Shown piece by piece: positions 20,204 through 31,100 of a stretch of DNA of 64,000 nt (positions within the stretch are counted from its first letter, which is position 1; every line of letters starts with the position of its first letter). The position numbers were made by a program, and so were the translations under genes. The notes under the pieces are model-generated. The model did no database searches and was not told where the DNA came from. It saw nothing but the letters and a program-made list of their open reading frames with translations. Source of the DNA: Rosa chinensis (Eukaryota > Streptophyta > Magnoliopsida > Rosales > Rosaceae); NCBI RefSeq assembly GCF_002994745.2, contig NC_037090.1, forward strand, positions 31,354,501 to 31,418,500, in the 5' to 3' direction.

Positions 20204-21857
20204 CTACATAAAACAAGAGAGAAGATATAAATTACGCAGTCATAAAGACATCCACGTAAATTATTTTCCAAACGTATGAATTAGATTTCAAGACCAAGAT
20301 TCGTAATGGTCACATTTTTTTTTTTCGATGCTATGTGAAAATACTTTATCACAGTAAGTGTGTGTATAATGCGCATGAATTTTCATTATCATGGCCAAAC
20401 GGTATTGATATGTTGCATTAAAAATAATCATAGCACATTTAAATATAGCATATAAAAATAAACTACATGGCATGCTCAAATTTCACAAATATACAACAAA
20501 TTATATACTACTCATAATAATAGCAATAATATAGCATGCGTAAAATAAAATGTAAACAATAGCATAATACGAAGCATGCGTAGGCATAATTTATATAAGC
20601 GTAAAAAGAAAAACATGCTCAAAATTTCATAAACAATATATAACAATATATATAGATATATATGGCATGCTCAAAAATAAAATATATAATCATGCTTAAA
20701 GATAATCATATAAAGCATAAATGACAAAGCATGCTTAAAATGATTAATATAATCTAACTAAACATGCTCGAGAATTTTATAATAAAAGCATATATAATAA
20801 AATCTAAAGTATGCTTAAAAATAGAAAAGATAAATCAAATTCACATGCTTGGTTAAAAAAATAAAGAAAACATACTTGATTTCGAGAAAATAAAACAATC
20901 CTAGCGCACGCGCGTGTTGATGCAAGCGTGCGTAGCGATGTTTTTGTGCTTGAGAAAAAAAAACTGAGCCGCTTCCTTTATCTTTTCAACAGTGGGCCTT
21001 ATTTTTTTTTTCATTTGTTTTTTTTTTTTCTCTCTGGGCAGTCTTTGGGCCTTTTTTTTTTTTTTTCTGTTTTCTTTTCTGGGCCACAGGGCCTGTTTCT
21101 TTTTTTTTTTTTTTTTTTTCTGGGCCGCAGGGGCATTGTTCTCTTTTTCTGTTCCTCTTTTTTCTGGGCCGCAAGGCCTGCTTTTTTTTTTTTTTTTGGG
21201 TTTCTTTTTCTGTTTTTTTTTCTCTGGGCCACAGGGTTTAATTTGTTTTTTTTCTTTGATTGTTGGGCCGGGTATCACCTTTTTTTTTTTTTCCTCACTT
21301 CTTCCTCCTTCTACTCTTCTTCTTTATGATTTTCTCTGTTTATTTTATTTATTTATTTATTTATTTATTTTTTTTCTGGTTTGCAGACAATCCTAGTTGC
21401 TGCTCACGGTGGATTGACGCGGAGGCTGCTGCGCAGGGGTCAGTAGCGGGGGCTGATGCCCGGGGGGGGGGGGCGCTGAGCGAGGCCCGGCTGGAGGCTG
21501 GAGGCTGGAGGATTGGAGCCGCGCGAGGTTGGGATCTGCTGTAGTCGGCAGGTGGGAGGCGAGCGGTGCTGGGTTGCTGTTGCAGGCGGCTTAGCAGACG
21601 CGGAGGGGGGCGCTTGTTCGTCCAGACCAAGGCCGCGTGGCCAGGAAGGATGAGGCCGGCTGTGGAGGGTTGCAAGGATGGGTTTTGGGTTCTGAAGCTG
21701 ATCTGCATTTTTTTTTTTGTTTGGTGGTGGCAGAAGAAGAAGAAGAAAAAGAAAGTTTTTTTTCTTCTAGGTTTTTATTTTTCGACGGAAAGGAGAAAGA
21801 AACTAGAAAACAAAGTTTTTTTTTTCTTGGCTATTTGCTCTAAGCGTGCTGATAACG
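20204..21857 (-). other. 5' leader of the copia element
   Basis: Non-coding leader between the 5' LTR and gag. Next to the LTR, 21410-21680 is GC-rich. At 20990-21270, poly-T tracts (poly-A in the RNA) alternate with TCTGGGCC-ACAGGGCCTG blocks about 45-50 bases apart. An ATTT microsatellite lies at 21342-21370. Long lysine- or phenylalanine-rich frames here are by-products of the homopolymers. At 20310-20900 the leader is very AT-rich, with many GCATGC-type words. Confidence 0.75.
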
Positions 21858-22051
21858 TGTTAAAGTAAAATGACAATTGAAATTGGTCTACTCATTTCAT
21901 TCATAACCCCTTTATATAGGGATAGGATTACAATGGAAATATCAATTACATTGATGATACTAAATGCTAATTGAGCTGTGATTTGTAATTGCTTGATTCC
22001 ATCTTCGTCTGTTTCTTTGACGAAGGCACATAATGTGCTTTTCCTTTAACA
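21858..22051 (-). repeat. 5' LTR of the copia element
   Basis: 194 bases. A TATATAAA box in the coding direction lies at 21911-21918. The primer-binding region adjoins on the left (21840-21857). Confidence 0.95.
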
Positions 22052-22253
22052 GAAATTACTTGCTCTAAAGTCCAATTTAATGTTGACTAATCCAATTCCA
22101 TGTTTTGTAGAAAATCTTGACAAGAGAAGAAAAAAGTGAAATTCCAGCAAATTTTCCATGCCCCACCACTTTTGGAGGCGCACCACCACTCAAGGTGGTG
22201 CCATGTATTTTCAGGCCATATTCATGAAGGAGCAAGGAGGATGAGTACTATAG

Positions 22254-22770
22254 TGTTAATGTTTAAGATTGAGCGGTGGCCCAAGTCTTTGTTAACGCTG
22301 GTCCGATGGGCGGACTACTACTTGCAGTGTTCTCAGAGCTTTCGCTACCTGTCAAGTGAAATACAAAGCGGCGTCAGAGGGAGACCGCGTTGGGCAGTCT
22401 TCTCTTCTCCGATGCCTAAGTTAGTCAATGTATTTATGTTGATAGAATAACAGTAGGTAAGTAGTGAATGCGTAATTAATGAGGAGAGAGGAGAGAACCT
22501 TTTGTAGGTGGGGAAGAGGCCGAGCTCTTCCATGTTTTCAATGTGGGACTGATGTGCTTCAGTTCCCATCTTCTGGAGCTTCTGATGCTAACTTGGGGCG
22601 GCGCGTGGCGGCATCTCAACGGTGATCTGGGGGTGAGCCGGGGCTCAGGCGGTAGCCTGTTTGGCTGTGTTTCCGTAGGTCACACAGTTGGCGGTAGTTG
22701 GTACCTCTGGCTATATCATGAGCGTGGCTCATTATAGCTAATTATGCTTGCAAATGCTTATGTAAGTACA
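22254..22770. mobile_element. Solo LTR nested in the long solo LTR
   Basis: 517 bases from TGTTAATG to TTATGTAAGTACA. Flanks TATAG (22249-22253) and CATAG (22771-22775) are a 5-base duplication with one change. The related long LTR at 40321 has only one TATAG at the equivalent point (about 40579) and no insertion, which is a natural empty site. Same family as 12483-12976. A TTTTGTAGGTGGGG region near 22500 is the likely promoter end. Non-coding. Confidence 0.9.
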
Positions 22771-23820
22771 CATAGAATCTATTCCATTACATCCATTCAC
22801 TATCATTCTATCTTAACCAAATTCCAAACTTTTTGGTTCCAATTCAACCACACACCTATTACCCAAAAGTCCACCATCATCATGACTTCAATATCCATCT
22901 TGTTTTAGGCTTAATCACAATCTCTCACACATCATTTCCTACCCTAACCTACACCATCACTCCCATACTCTTATTCCTTATTTTAGGGATTGATTACCAC
23001 TCTCATACTCCATATTTTTGCTCAATTTAAGAACCTAGCTGCTATCTTGACTTCTCATCACCATTTTCACATCTCTCTCTATCTATTTAAGCACCCATAT
23101 TCACAAGGAAGGGGGCATCACCCCACACTTAGCCATTAAATATTTCTCTCTCTCTATTCTCTACACAACTCACTACCATCTCCTCCACAAAACCTCTGTC
23201 TCCACCACTCCATTTTCCAACTACATCCCTACCCATAACATCTTACATATACCAAGTATCATCATCAACTCAAGTGTTGAAGATGGAGTTCAAGGAAGAA
23301 GCTAGAACACAAGAGGAGCCACCACATCATCTCCATGACAAAGTTTCCATGATCAACCACTTTATCATCCTTCACTTGTGATCATCCCTAGTCATTTATA
23401 AACTCTATTCTTTGATAGCTTAATATTTTCTATTATGTTGATGCTAGTTTATGTAGATATGTGTGAGTAGTCTATTGTTGAGGCTAGGGTTGAAAGCGCT
23501 AGCCAAACTTGTAATGAATTCATGTTTGAATCTTATTTGATGCAATTTCCATAATCTTCTTCACATGCTAAGTCAAGAAGTGAACGGTTCTATTTAAATC
23601 TATCTAATTTGAATACTTTGCATTTGTCATTACATGAAAAATGTTTAGAAAGTAGCTAGCTTTGAACAAATAAAGCATGACAGCACACTAGGTGTGTATG
23701 TGAGGGTAGTGAGTTTCACACTTATTGTGTATTTTTCAATCCTTTGGTACGATATCCCCTACTCATAATCCCTACACTATAACTTGGCTCTTATACTTGA
23801 AGGTGGATATTCAGCTAACA

Positions 23821-24042
23821 TCAGTCATTTGATCGAGCCGATCAACATCATAACGATGACAGATTTTTCCCAATTTTGGACCCAAAGCCTAAGATAATGT
23901 ACTTTGCACATCTAATGGAAGGTTTCTCATGTGTATGATCCGATGACGATGTTCCTCTTTGAAGCTTGTAGTGAAACAAAAATAAGGTTATTAAGCCTTA
24001 ATCGTTTGACCGACCAATCGACATCATAATGACATCATAAGG
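23821..24042 (+). repeat. ~178-bp tandem array, right part
   Basis: Continuation of the array at 13895-14794. The anchors lie at 23849 and 24025 (176 apart). Left of 23821 is the long solo LTR; right of about 24042 the copia remnant begins. Confidence 0.85.
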
Positions 24043-24545
24043 TTCTTGCTTCATTTCGCTCGAAAGAATGGAAACCCGTGTGAAGTTTTTAGTATACAGA
24101 TCATCATATCACGACCACCTAGTTGGTTATGCCAAAGCCAATATGTGTCAGAGTCCAAGAGATCTTGTCTTATTACATTATTGGATTCCATAGGTCAAAT
24201 TGCATGTAGTGACATAAAGTCTATTAGATTGACACATAAACTTCTCTAAGATGCGCTTTCATCCACAATCATTAGAGGTAATGCAAAGGAACCCTTTTTC
24301 GTTCTTTGTATGCATTTCAACATGAAATTCATTGGCTCTAATATCTTTAAAACTCAATGGGGTTCGATTTTCCCTAGGAGCATAGAGAGCTTCTGTGAGA
24401 ATAATCAAGTTGCCATTAGGCAAGAAGAAATGGGCCATTCCATGTTCTTGAACTAATCCTGATGGCCCAGCCATCGTAATCATAGAGGAAGATGTAGGCA
24501 ACATCTCTAAGAATAATTGCATATGGAGGAGAATGGTGTGACACC
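24043..24545 (-). pseudogene. Second copia element: protease / GAG-pre-integrase remnant
   Basis: A minus-strand frame (24259-24522) has HFFLPNGNLIILTEALYAPR and PLSFKDIRANEFHVEMHTKN, matching the protease-to-pre-integrase boundary of copia elements. The pre-integrase region continues in broken frames at 24043-24258. It is colinear with 18265-18949 but clearly diverged. With the LTR at 26913-27771 it forms one element in minus orientation; the piece between has been replaced. Confidence 0.8.
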
Positions 24546-26519
24546 AAGGAAAGAAGAAGAAGAAGCAGGAGGAGGAGGAAGAATTAGTAACATCGAGGAA
24601 GCCTCCATTTTAATGGTTCAAAATAGGGTTGAAAGTTAAGAGTTAACTGCTTGTGAAGAAAGCTTGTTGACATCACACAATTTACTTTTTAGATTGAGCT
24701 CTTATTAGCTAGTCAGCTATCAAGGAAACATGTGAGACATACTTATCGTACAAGTAAGGAACAACAATGCTCCACGCCTCCTTGCTAAGGTTGAATGACC
24801 AGACTCAATCAATATTTCCAAACAGTAAGCACAAATAGAAAAATAAATCCCTCCTTGCTAAGATAGTCATTAAGCTGAAACTTCTAGTCACTCAAAAAAT
24901 AAATGGCTAATCCAAGCTAAGAAAGCTTCAATAGGTTACATAACACTAGCCACATTGCACAGGACATTAGAGCGCCCAGTCTTTAAAGCAAACAGATGAT
25001 AACACAAAAACCTCAAAATGATATAAATAACTATGGCAAAACTGATAATAGAAGCTACAACGGTAGAACTAAAAATCCCACAAACAGTAAAAGAATGATT
25101 TACCTATAATGAGGATCAACATCCCCAGCACTGACATCTATAGCTCTGAATCTGAATCCCCATAAAACCACCACAAAGAAAGCAACCCAATAGTACCTAT
25201 GTTTTTTTCCTACAGAACTACAAAACTATCCATAGATAAACAACAAAATGGTGAATGTTATAACCTTTAGAACAATAAAAGTTATAAATGTTCATGGTAT
25301 GCTGCTACTATATAAATTTCACAATAAGTAAAAGCAAGAATCCTCAATATCATAAAAGCAAGAATCCACGGTATTATAAAACCAAGAATCACTAACATGG
25401 TCTCCAAAACCCTAATAAGAGACGGTACCTACAATTGACTGTAATAAAAATTATCAAACAAGACATAGTATATGAACATCAACACACCAATTTGCCTAAT
25501 ACAATCTTCAAAAAACCAAATCAAACTTTATCAAAGATCAAACTGATTAAGGTACCCAATTGTAGAAATCAACAAAAAATAGTAAATGGGTACCTAAATT
25601 TCAAGCGAAACACATTGGAATCTTCAATTTCACGCCACAAAAAGACTAGCAGAGTAGCTATGAACATGAAATTTCAAAAATTTAACAAAGTACATATAGG
25701 TAAGGTAATCTTGGAAATCCTAATTTGTGTATTGATGTGGAAAAACTATAAGGAATCGAGATGGTTACCTTGTAGAACTGAAACTGAGGTTTGGATCCTC
25801 AATGCCCAATTCAAATTGGGGTTTTGGTGTTTGGGGAATTGGGCTCTCATCTTTGAATTTTGGGAATGGCTTACACATGCGTCGGAGGCCACATCAAAAG
25901 CTGAGAGGGATGAATTACAGCCCTTACCTTATCTAGATTGAGAATGCCAGAGTCTTAAAACCAACGTCCTCACCATCAACACATTAAGCTTCTTTGAGGA
26001 GGAGACGATCATTAACATAATCCAATCTCGCTATCTGCTCATCTTTTGGAATACATCTCCTAAAACAACAGCCTAACGACTCCAATACGATCCAAAGAAT
26101 TGAGAACCTAATCGATCGAGAAATTTGACCATGTTCTTGTGAAAGGAAGAATGATATGGATTCCAACGTTTAGGTGACTAGAAATCGAAGTCTCTAGGGA
26201 TCTGGGTGAGGAATGGATACAAAGAGATAGGGTTTGAGGCGGAAAATGAGGTCGTCCCTCTTTTTTTTCTTTTTTCTTTTCTTTTATTTAGCAGTTTGAT
26301 GGCTTATTCTTTCTCATTTAGCGTGTTTGCTGTGACAGATCGACTATACTGTTGCAATTGATGTAAGATTATGTGAACGCAAAATTGAAATCGTAGCAAA
26401 AGTTCATATATTTATGACGGAAATTATACCGTAGAATATGCCATTGCAAAAGCTGACTTTTAGAGACGGAATACTTTTCCACCGCAAATTTTTGAAGCAA
26501 ATGCAATTCTTTTTAGTAG
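24546..26519. mobile_element. Probable CACTA-type insertion, one end visible
   Basis: The right end, TTTTTAGTAGTG at 26508-26519, is the reverse complement of CACTACTAAAAA, preceded by subterminal words typical of CACTA elements (GACGGAATACTTTTCC, GACGGAAATTATACCG). It lies between the protease remnant and the leader of the second copia element. No matching left terminus is visible near 24546 and no transposase is recognisable. The 168-codon open frame at 25435-25941 resembles nothing I know. Confidence 0.5.
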
Positions 26520-26912
26520 TGTGTTGTGCCCGGCTGTGCAGGTTGTCATTGCTTTTTGCGCGTGCTATGGCGAGGCTAACCAAAGGGAAAGTGAGGCTAA
26601 TGCAAGGTCACGCAAGGCAAACAGAAAGCAAAGCCAGGTGAGAGGAGGCGAGGCTAGCGATCGAGGCTAGTGGGAGGGGCATAGGGGCGCCGAGGCAGGC
26701 ATAGGGGTGCGTAGGTGATGATAACTAGCGAGGCTAACTTGACAAGTTTCGAACTTTCGGTGATTGGTTCGGTGGTTTTTCAGCCAGTTCTGGTGGTTCC
26801 GCAGCCGGTTCTGGACTTCTGGGGTCAAGGGCTTCAAGGTGTGCGGCGGAAGCAGCTAGGGTTTCAAGTTTCGACAATTAGGGTTTCAGGGTTAGGCTTC
26901 GTGCTGATAACG
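26520..26912 (-). other. 5' leader of the second copia element
   Basis: GC-moderate leader between the LTR and the insertion. The primer-binding region TTATCAGCACG (coding strand) abuts the LTR at 26902-26912, the same motif as in the first copia element. Confidence 0.6.
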
Positions 26913-27771
26913 TGTTTTAGGGAATCATAACTTGGGAGAGAATGAGTTGTACTTTCATTGATAATAGGGGCCTCTTTATATAGAGGATTACAAGGAAAGA
27001 ATCTAAGTCTTACAAGGAAACTTAATTGTACAATGATTGAAATATCTTAATAGATATCTGTAAGACTAATCCTATTACAACTTAGACAAATAATTAGAGT
27101 TTGGGTCAGAGATAGGGGCGGCCCTGGGGGTGTTCAAATGGAGCAGCCGCACAAGTCCTCCGGTTTTCGAAGGCCTTTGAATTCAATTTTGTAATGGCTT
27201 TAGATAAATATATAGTGAAGAATGTTGAGAGTTATTGAATTGTTGTTCAGTTCAGTTGGCCACTTTACCTTAAGTTTTTTGGCTGGATTGGTCTTGGGTT
27301 CAAAACCCATGGATGCTTAGTTCTGTTTAATTTTTTTACTTTCTTCTTCGATCTTCTGTTATGTTTCTTGACTTTTTTTTCTCTATTTTTCCTTCCTTGT
27401 TTATGTTTTTAGGCGTCCACTATTTGTTCTTGACTTTTTTTTTCTCTACTTTGTTCTCTCTCTTTTTCTCTATTTTTCCTTCCTTGTTTATGTTTTTAGG
27501 CGTCCACTATTTTTTTCTTGACTTTTTTTTTCTCTACTATCTTCTTCGATCTTCTGTTATGTTTCTTGACTTTTTTTTTTCTCTATTTTTCCTTCCTTGT
27601 TTATGTTTTTAGGCGTCCACTATTTTTCTTCTTCTATTTATACCAAACATTTTTTCTTAATTTTTCTAATTGAGATCGTGATTAATAAGACTTCATTTAA
27701 ATTTTTGCACTAGGCCTCTTAATTTTCAGGACCGGCCCAGGTCAGAGACACAAACTAGGTGTCCTTAAACA
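26913..27771 (-). mobile_element. 5' LTR of the second copia element, interrupted
   Basis: Starts TGTTTTAGGG and ends GTCCTTAAACA. A TATATAAA-type box lies near 26974-26982. A hAT element (27113-27740) plus its 8-base duplication interrupts it; without these the LTR is about 223 bases. No partner LTR is visible to the left, so the element is truncated. Confidence 0.8.
27113..27740. mobile_element. Non-autonomous hAT element inside the copia LTR
   Basis: The left end TAGGGGCGGCCCTG and the right end, reverse complement CTGGGCCGGTCCTG, match at 10 of 14 positions. The perfect 8-base duplication GTCAGAGA lies at 27105-27112 and 27741-27748. Inside, a block with TTCCTTCCTTGTTTATGTTT and AGGCGTCCACTATT occurs three times (near 27386, 27476 and 27589) separated by T-rich text, a local tandem amplification. 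Non-coding. Confidence 0.88.
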
Positions 27772-28145
27772 AATTATAAATATTAAAACATTGCGAAAAA
27801 ATAGATAAAACTCAGGTGAGTTTTAAAAACAAGTGAAAGTGGTTTTGAGAAGAACTTTAGTGCTTCCTCATCGAGAAATATTTTGGCTAAATTGATCATG
27901 GTACACCCAGAACCAGTTACATCCTCAAATCTAACAATAGCATGCATATGAATAAAATTTATTTAACAAAATTCATAAAAGAACTTAATCTTATTGTTGT
28001 CAACAAATTTATTTAACAAGACCAAATTGCTGTTCTTGGGAATTTGGATAATGTATAAACTTGGAAGGTGGGACTTTATTTTAAGCTAACCAGTTGGGGT
28101 TGTATCTACTTTTTCCTTGGAAGACATGAATAGAGCTCCATTCCA
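27772..28145. other. 3' flank of the terpene synthase gene
   Basis: AT-rich. This is where the 3' UTR and polyadenylation signals of the terpene synthase should lie. No other gene seen. Confidence 0.5.
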
Positions 28146-31100
28146 TTAAACAGGTTGTACAATCACTGCTAGGATCTGGTTCTTTACTCTTTTATCCGGG
28201 GCACCAATCCCATCTCCATATTGGTAAATGCATTGGGCAATTCGAGCAAGGTTCATTGTTGCTGCTACAAATTCCTTTGTGAATGGAGAAGCACCAAATA
28301 GTAGTCCATCTTTGTTCATCTTCTTCCAACTATTCTCAATCAAATTACTAATATATTTGCGAGCAGATTCCTCATTAGAAACAACACCATCACGTCTGAT
28401 GCAGGATATTGAAGTTGCAGTTTCACCTCTCTCTAGTTCTGCCTGCAGAGTAGCGCATTACCAATATGTTAAGAGCTAGAGAAAAGACAACAAAGATGGA
28501 AATGAAGAGCAATTAATTGAAGACAGACCTTCGAAGTAACCAAATCATTTGAGAGCCGAAAAATAAGAGACGGCCAACGCAAGAGATCATGGTGATTCTC
28601 TAAGCATTTAAGTGCTTCATCTGAGATATTTTGATTCAGTAGAAAGTAGGTATGGACTAGAATGACCACCCCAGAAACTGATATCCATGCATTGGCAAGA
28701 TATTCTTCAAATGTAGGTGTGTACTTGTTGTGACGCCACTTTGCCTCCGTTAACCAAGTTTTGCACATATCTGCCCACTGAGAATCAATATGCAAGAAAG
28801 ATGTGAGAGCACAAATCATCATCACCATATGGCCACTGCTGAAAAAAACTTGGATAATCACAAGTCTCTAAAACTTAATTATGTTTTAAAGGAATTATGT
28901 ACATGTACTTACAGCTTTTCTCACGTAAGGAAGGACGTTCACTCCTTGTTCCTTCAAAGTTTCATAAGTCATTTCATTCACAGTGTTATAGAGAGCAAGG
29001 AAACAGAGCTTAAGTTGGTAGTCTGAAAGAATCTCCACAGCATTCACATCCCATCTGAATTACCACTAATTGGGATTAATATATAGTTACATACACATAG
29101 TTTAGCTCATTATATATCAATTTATGACTATGACTTGCTTGTTTACTTTGCCCTTTTGGAAATTAGTCTAATGAAAAGATTGAACTAATTAATTACCTTT
29201 CAACAACATTTGTGAATAGCTCTAGTTCATCCAAAGTACCATAAACATCATAAACATCATCAATTGTCGTTATTAGAGCACTGACTTTAGTTATCCCTTT
29301 TCTAACATTGCTGAGTTGAGGTTCAAACACTATACCAACTGACCAAAAGAACAATTCCATCAGTCTATCTCTGCTGAAGGATAACTTCTTTGCTAACCCG
29401 GTATCCTTCCACCACCTATTTAATGGAATTGTCATTAGGGAGTCTAAGTTAGTCTGGAATACTACGTACAAATATAGGATCTACAAGGGCCGCCTTTAGG
29501 GGTGCCAAGGGAGGCAACCACCTTGGCCTACCCCAAATTTTCAAGAGCGCCGACTCAATTCATCCCGCCTTCAAAATGCATGTTAGCTAGAGCTGGTCCT
29601 GCAAGTTAATTAGTAACTAATAAAAGTAGAATTGATAGGTACTAGTATAATCTATAGGTTTAATTTTTCACCTTGAAATGTCTTTAAGATCTCTTTGGTA
29701 TGTTTGTTGCACCACATTGTAATCTAGCTTGGCAAATTCAAGTAGCACTTGATTTGCATCTGCCTTTTTACTGTATGCCTCAATATACCATCTAGCTTCT
29801 AGACTTTGCATTCTATGGTGCAATGGCATCTCCAATGCATGACTCACTTGCTCTAATACACCTTTGCCTTGAGTAACTTGCAATCTGCTGAGGTTCTTTA
29901 GGTGCATGCTAGTGAATGCAAGGGCCTCATCCAAGAGTGTTTCTCCTTCAATACCAAGGAATGAAGCTTCGTATAGACTCAACATTCCTTTGACATCTTT
30001 GCAAAGGCAATCCTTGAAGCTGTCGTCGCAGTCCATGAAAATTTTGAAAACATCTTATGGGTAACATACAAATGGATGTTAGAATGAATTGACATGTGAA
30101 CTTATCAAAAGCTATAATAGTGTACGTGAGGTTAACACAATTGAAGGGAAAAAAAAGGTTAGAATTAGATTCTACAGTCTGATATATTTGAATGTGACTA
30201 GAACATAGATGATTGATAAGACAATAAAAGAATTATCTAACTAATATGAAATAAAAATTGATGGGTGAGGGTTCCAGACTTCCAACAAATGTTGGTCTCT
30301 TTTTTTTGAGATTCTGTGTAGGCACTTTGCATAAATGATAAAACATACTATCTTATGAAATTTCATCAATGGTACATACATGTTAAGTTATTAATGAAAA
30401 TTTTGTATCTATCTTTTACCTCAACGATAACTCATATATATGTGACCCAAGAGGTAATAAAAAAATAAAATAAAAAGTCTTTATCTGTTAACGTAAATAA
30501 ATTTCATAGAGTAAAAGATATAGATCTCGCCCACCACCACAAAAAAGAAAAAAGAAAAAAAGATTTATGGATTAATTTGTCATTAGTTAATCCCTACACT
30601 ATTAGCAAAAAGAGCAACCCACACTGATTTTATACACACTGACTTTCACACTGATAAAACATTAGTGGGATTTGATTTCTAGATACAGACATCAATGTGA
30701 ATTAATCAACTGCTCATACATACGCACATGTTCACACTATTGCTTACTGAAATCAGTGTGACATAAAATTTCTCACATATGTATGTGTGTCCCTCATATT
30801 TAACACATACTGACATATGTGAGAAATGTTTTACACACGGATAATTGTGGGTAATAATAAAAATATTATTTATTAAATAATTTTATACTCACAGACATCA
30901 GTGATAAAAGTTTACACACGAATAGTTTTGATTGATAATAAAAGTTTACACACAAATAGTTTATACTCACAGATTTCAGTAACTATTAGGTTTTACTACA
31001 CACTAATTTCAATCAGTATGTATAGCTTGTTTTGCTAGTAGTGCTAGTTACTTACCTTGGGAAACTTGAAACCCATGTTGTCTAAGGAGTCTGAAGCTGA

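Larger units (their letters stand above)
14839..22051 (-). mobile_element. Full-length Ty1/copia retrotransposon, 7.2 kb
   Basis: Two 194-base LTRs (14839-15032 and 21858-22051) bound gag, protease, integrase, reverse transcriptase and RNase H remnants in the copia order, transcribed leftwards. The LTRs begin TGTTAAAG and end CTTTAACA and differ at four positions, all transitions (about 2%). The flanks AAAAT and GAAAT fit a 5-base duplication with one change. The primer-binding region just inside the 5' LTR reads CGTTATCAGCACG on the coding strand, and the polypurine tract AAGGGGGAGT adjoins the 3' LTR. Pol is broken by several stops and frameshifts, so it cannot move by itself. Confidence 0.95.
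14795..23820. mobile_element. Long solo LTR (~1.3 kb) with two later nested insertions
   Basis: It begins TGTTGGATCATAATTC and ends GGATATTCAGCTAACA (TG...CA). Its own sequence is 14795-14838, 22052-22253 and 22771-23820. The same family lies at 40321-42845. The flanks TTAAT (14790-14794) and TCAGT (23821-23825) are a diverged 5-base duplication. Removing the element restores the tandem-array spacing to 178 bases, which independently fixes the ends. A CTATCTATTTAAGC motif near 23078 may be the LTR TATA element. No coding sequence; the size suggests a Ty3/gypsy source, unproven. Confidence 0.82.

Noticed and set aside
20901..21396. Lysine-rich and phenylalanine-rich open frames
   Set aside because: They come from poly-T/poly-A tracts in the copia leader. 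No domain, and frames overlap on both strands.
25435..25941. 168-codon open frame on the plus strand
   Set aside because: No recognisable family, and it lies in probable CACTA-type sequence. I do not call it a gene.
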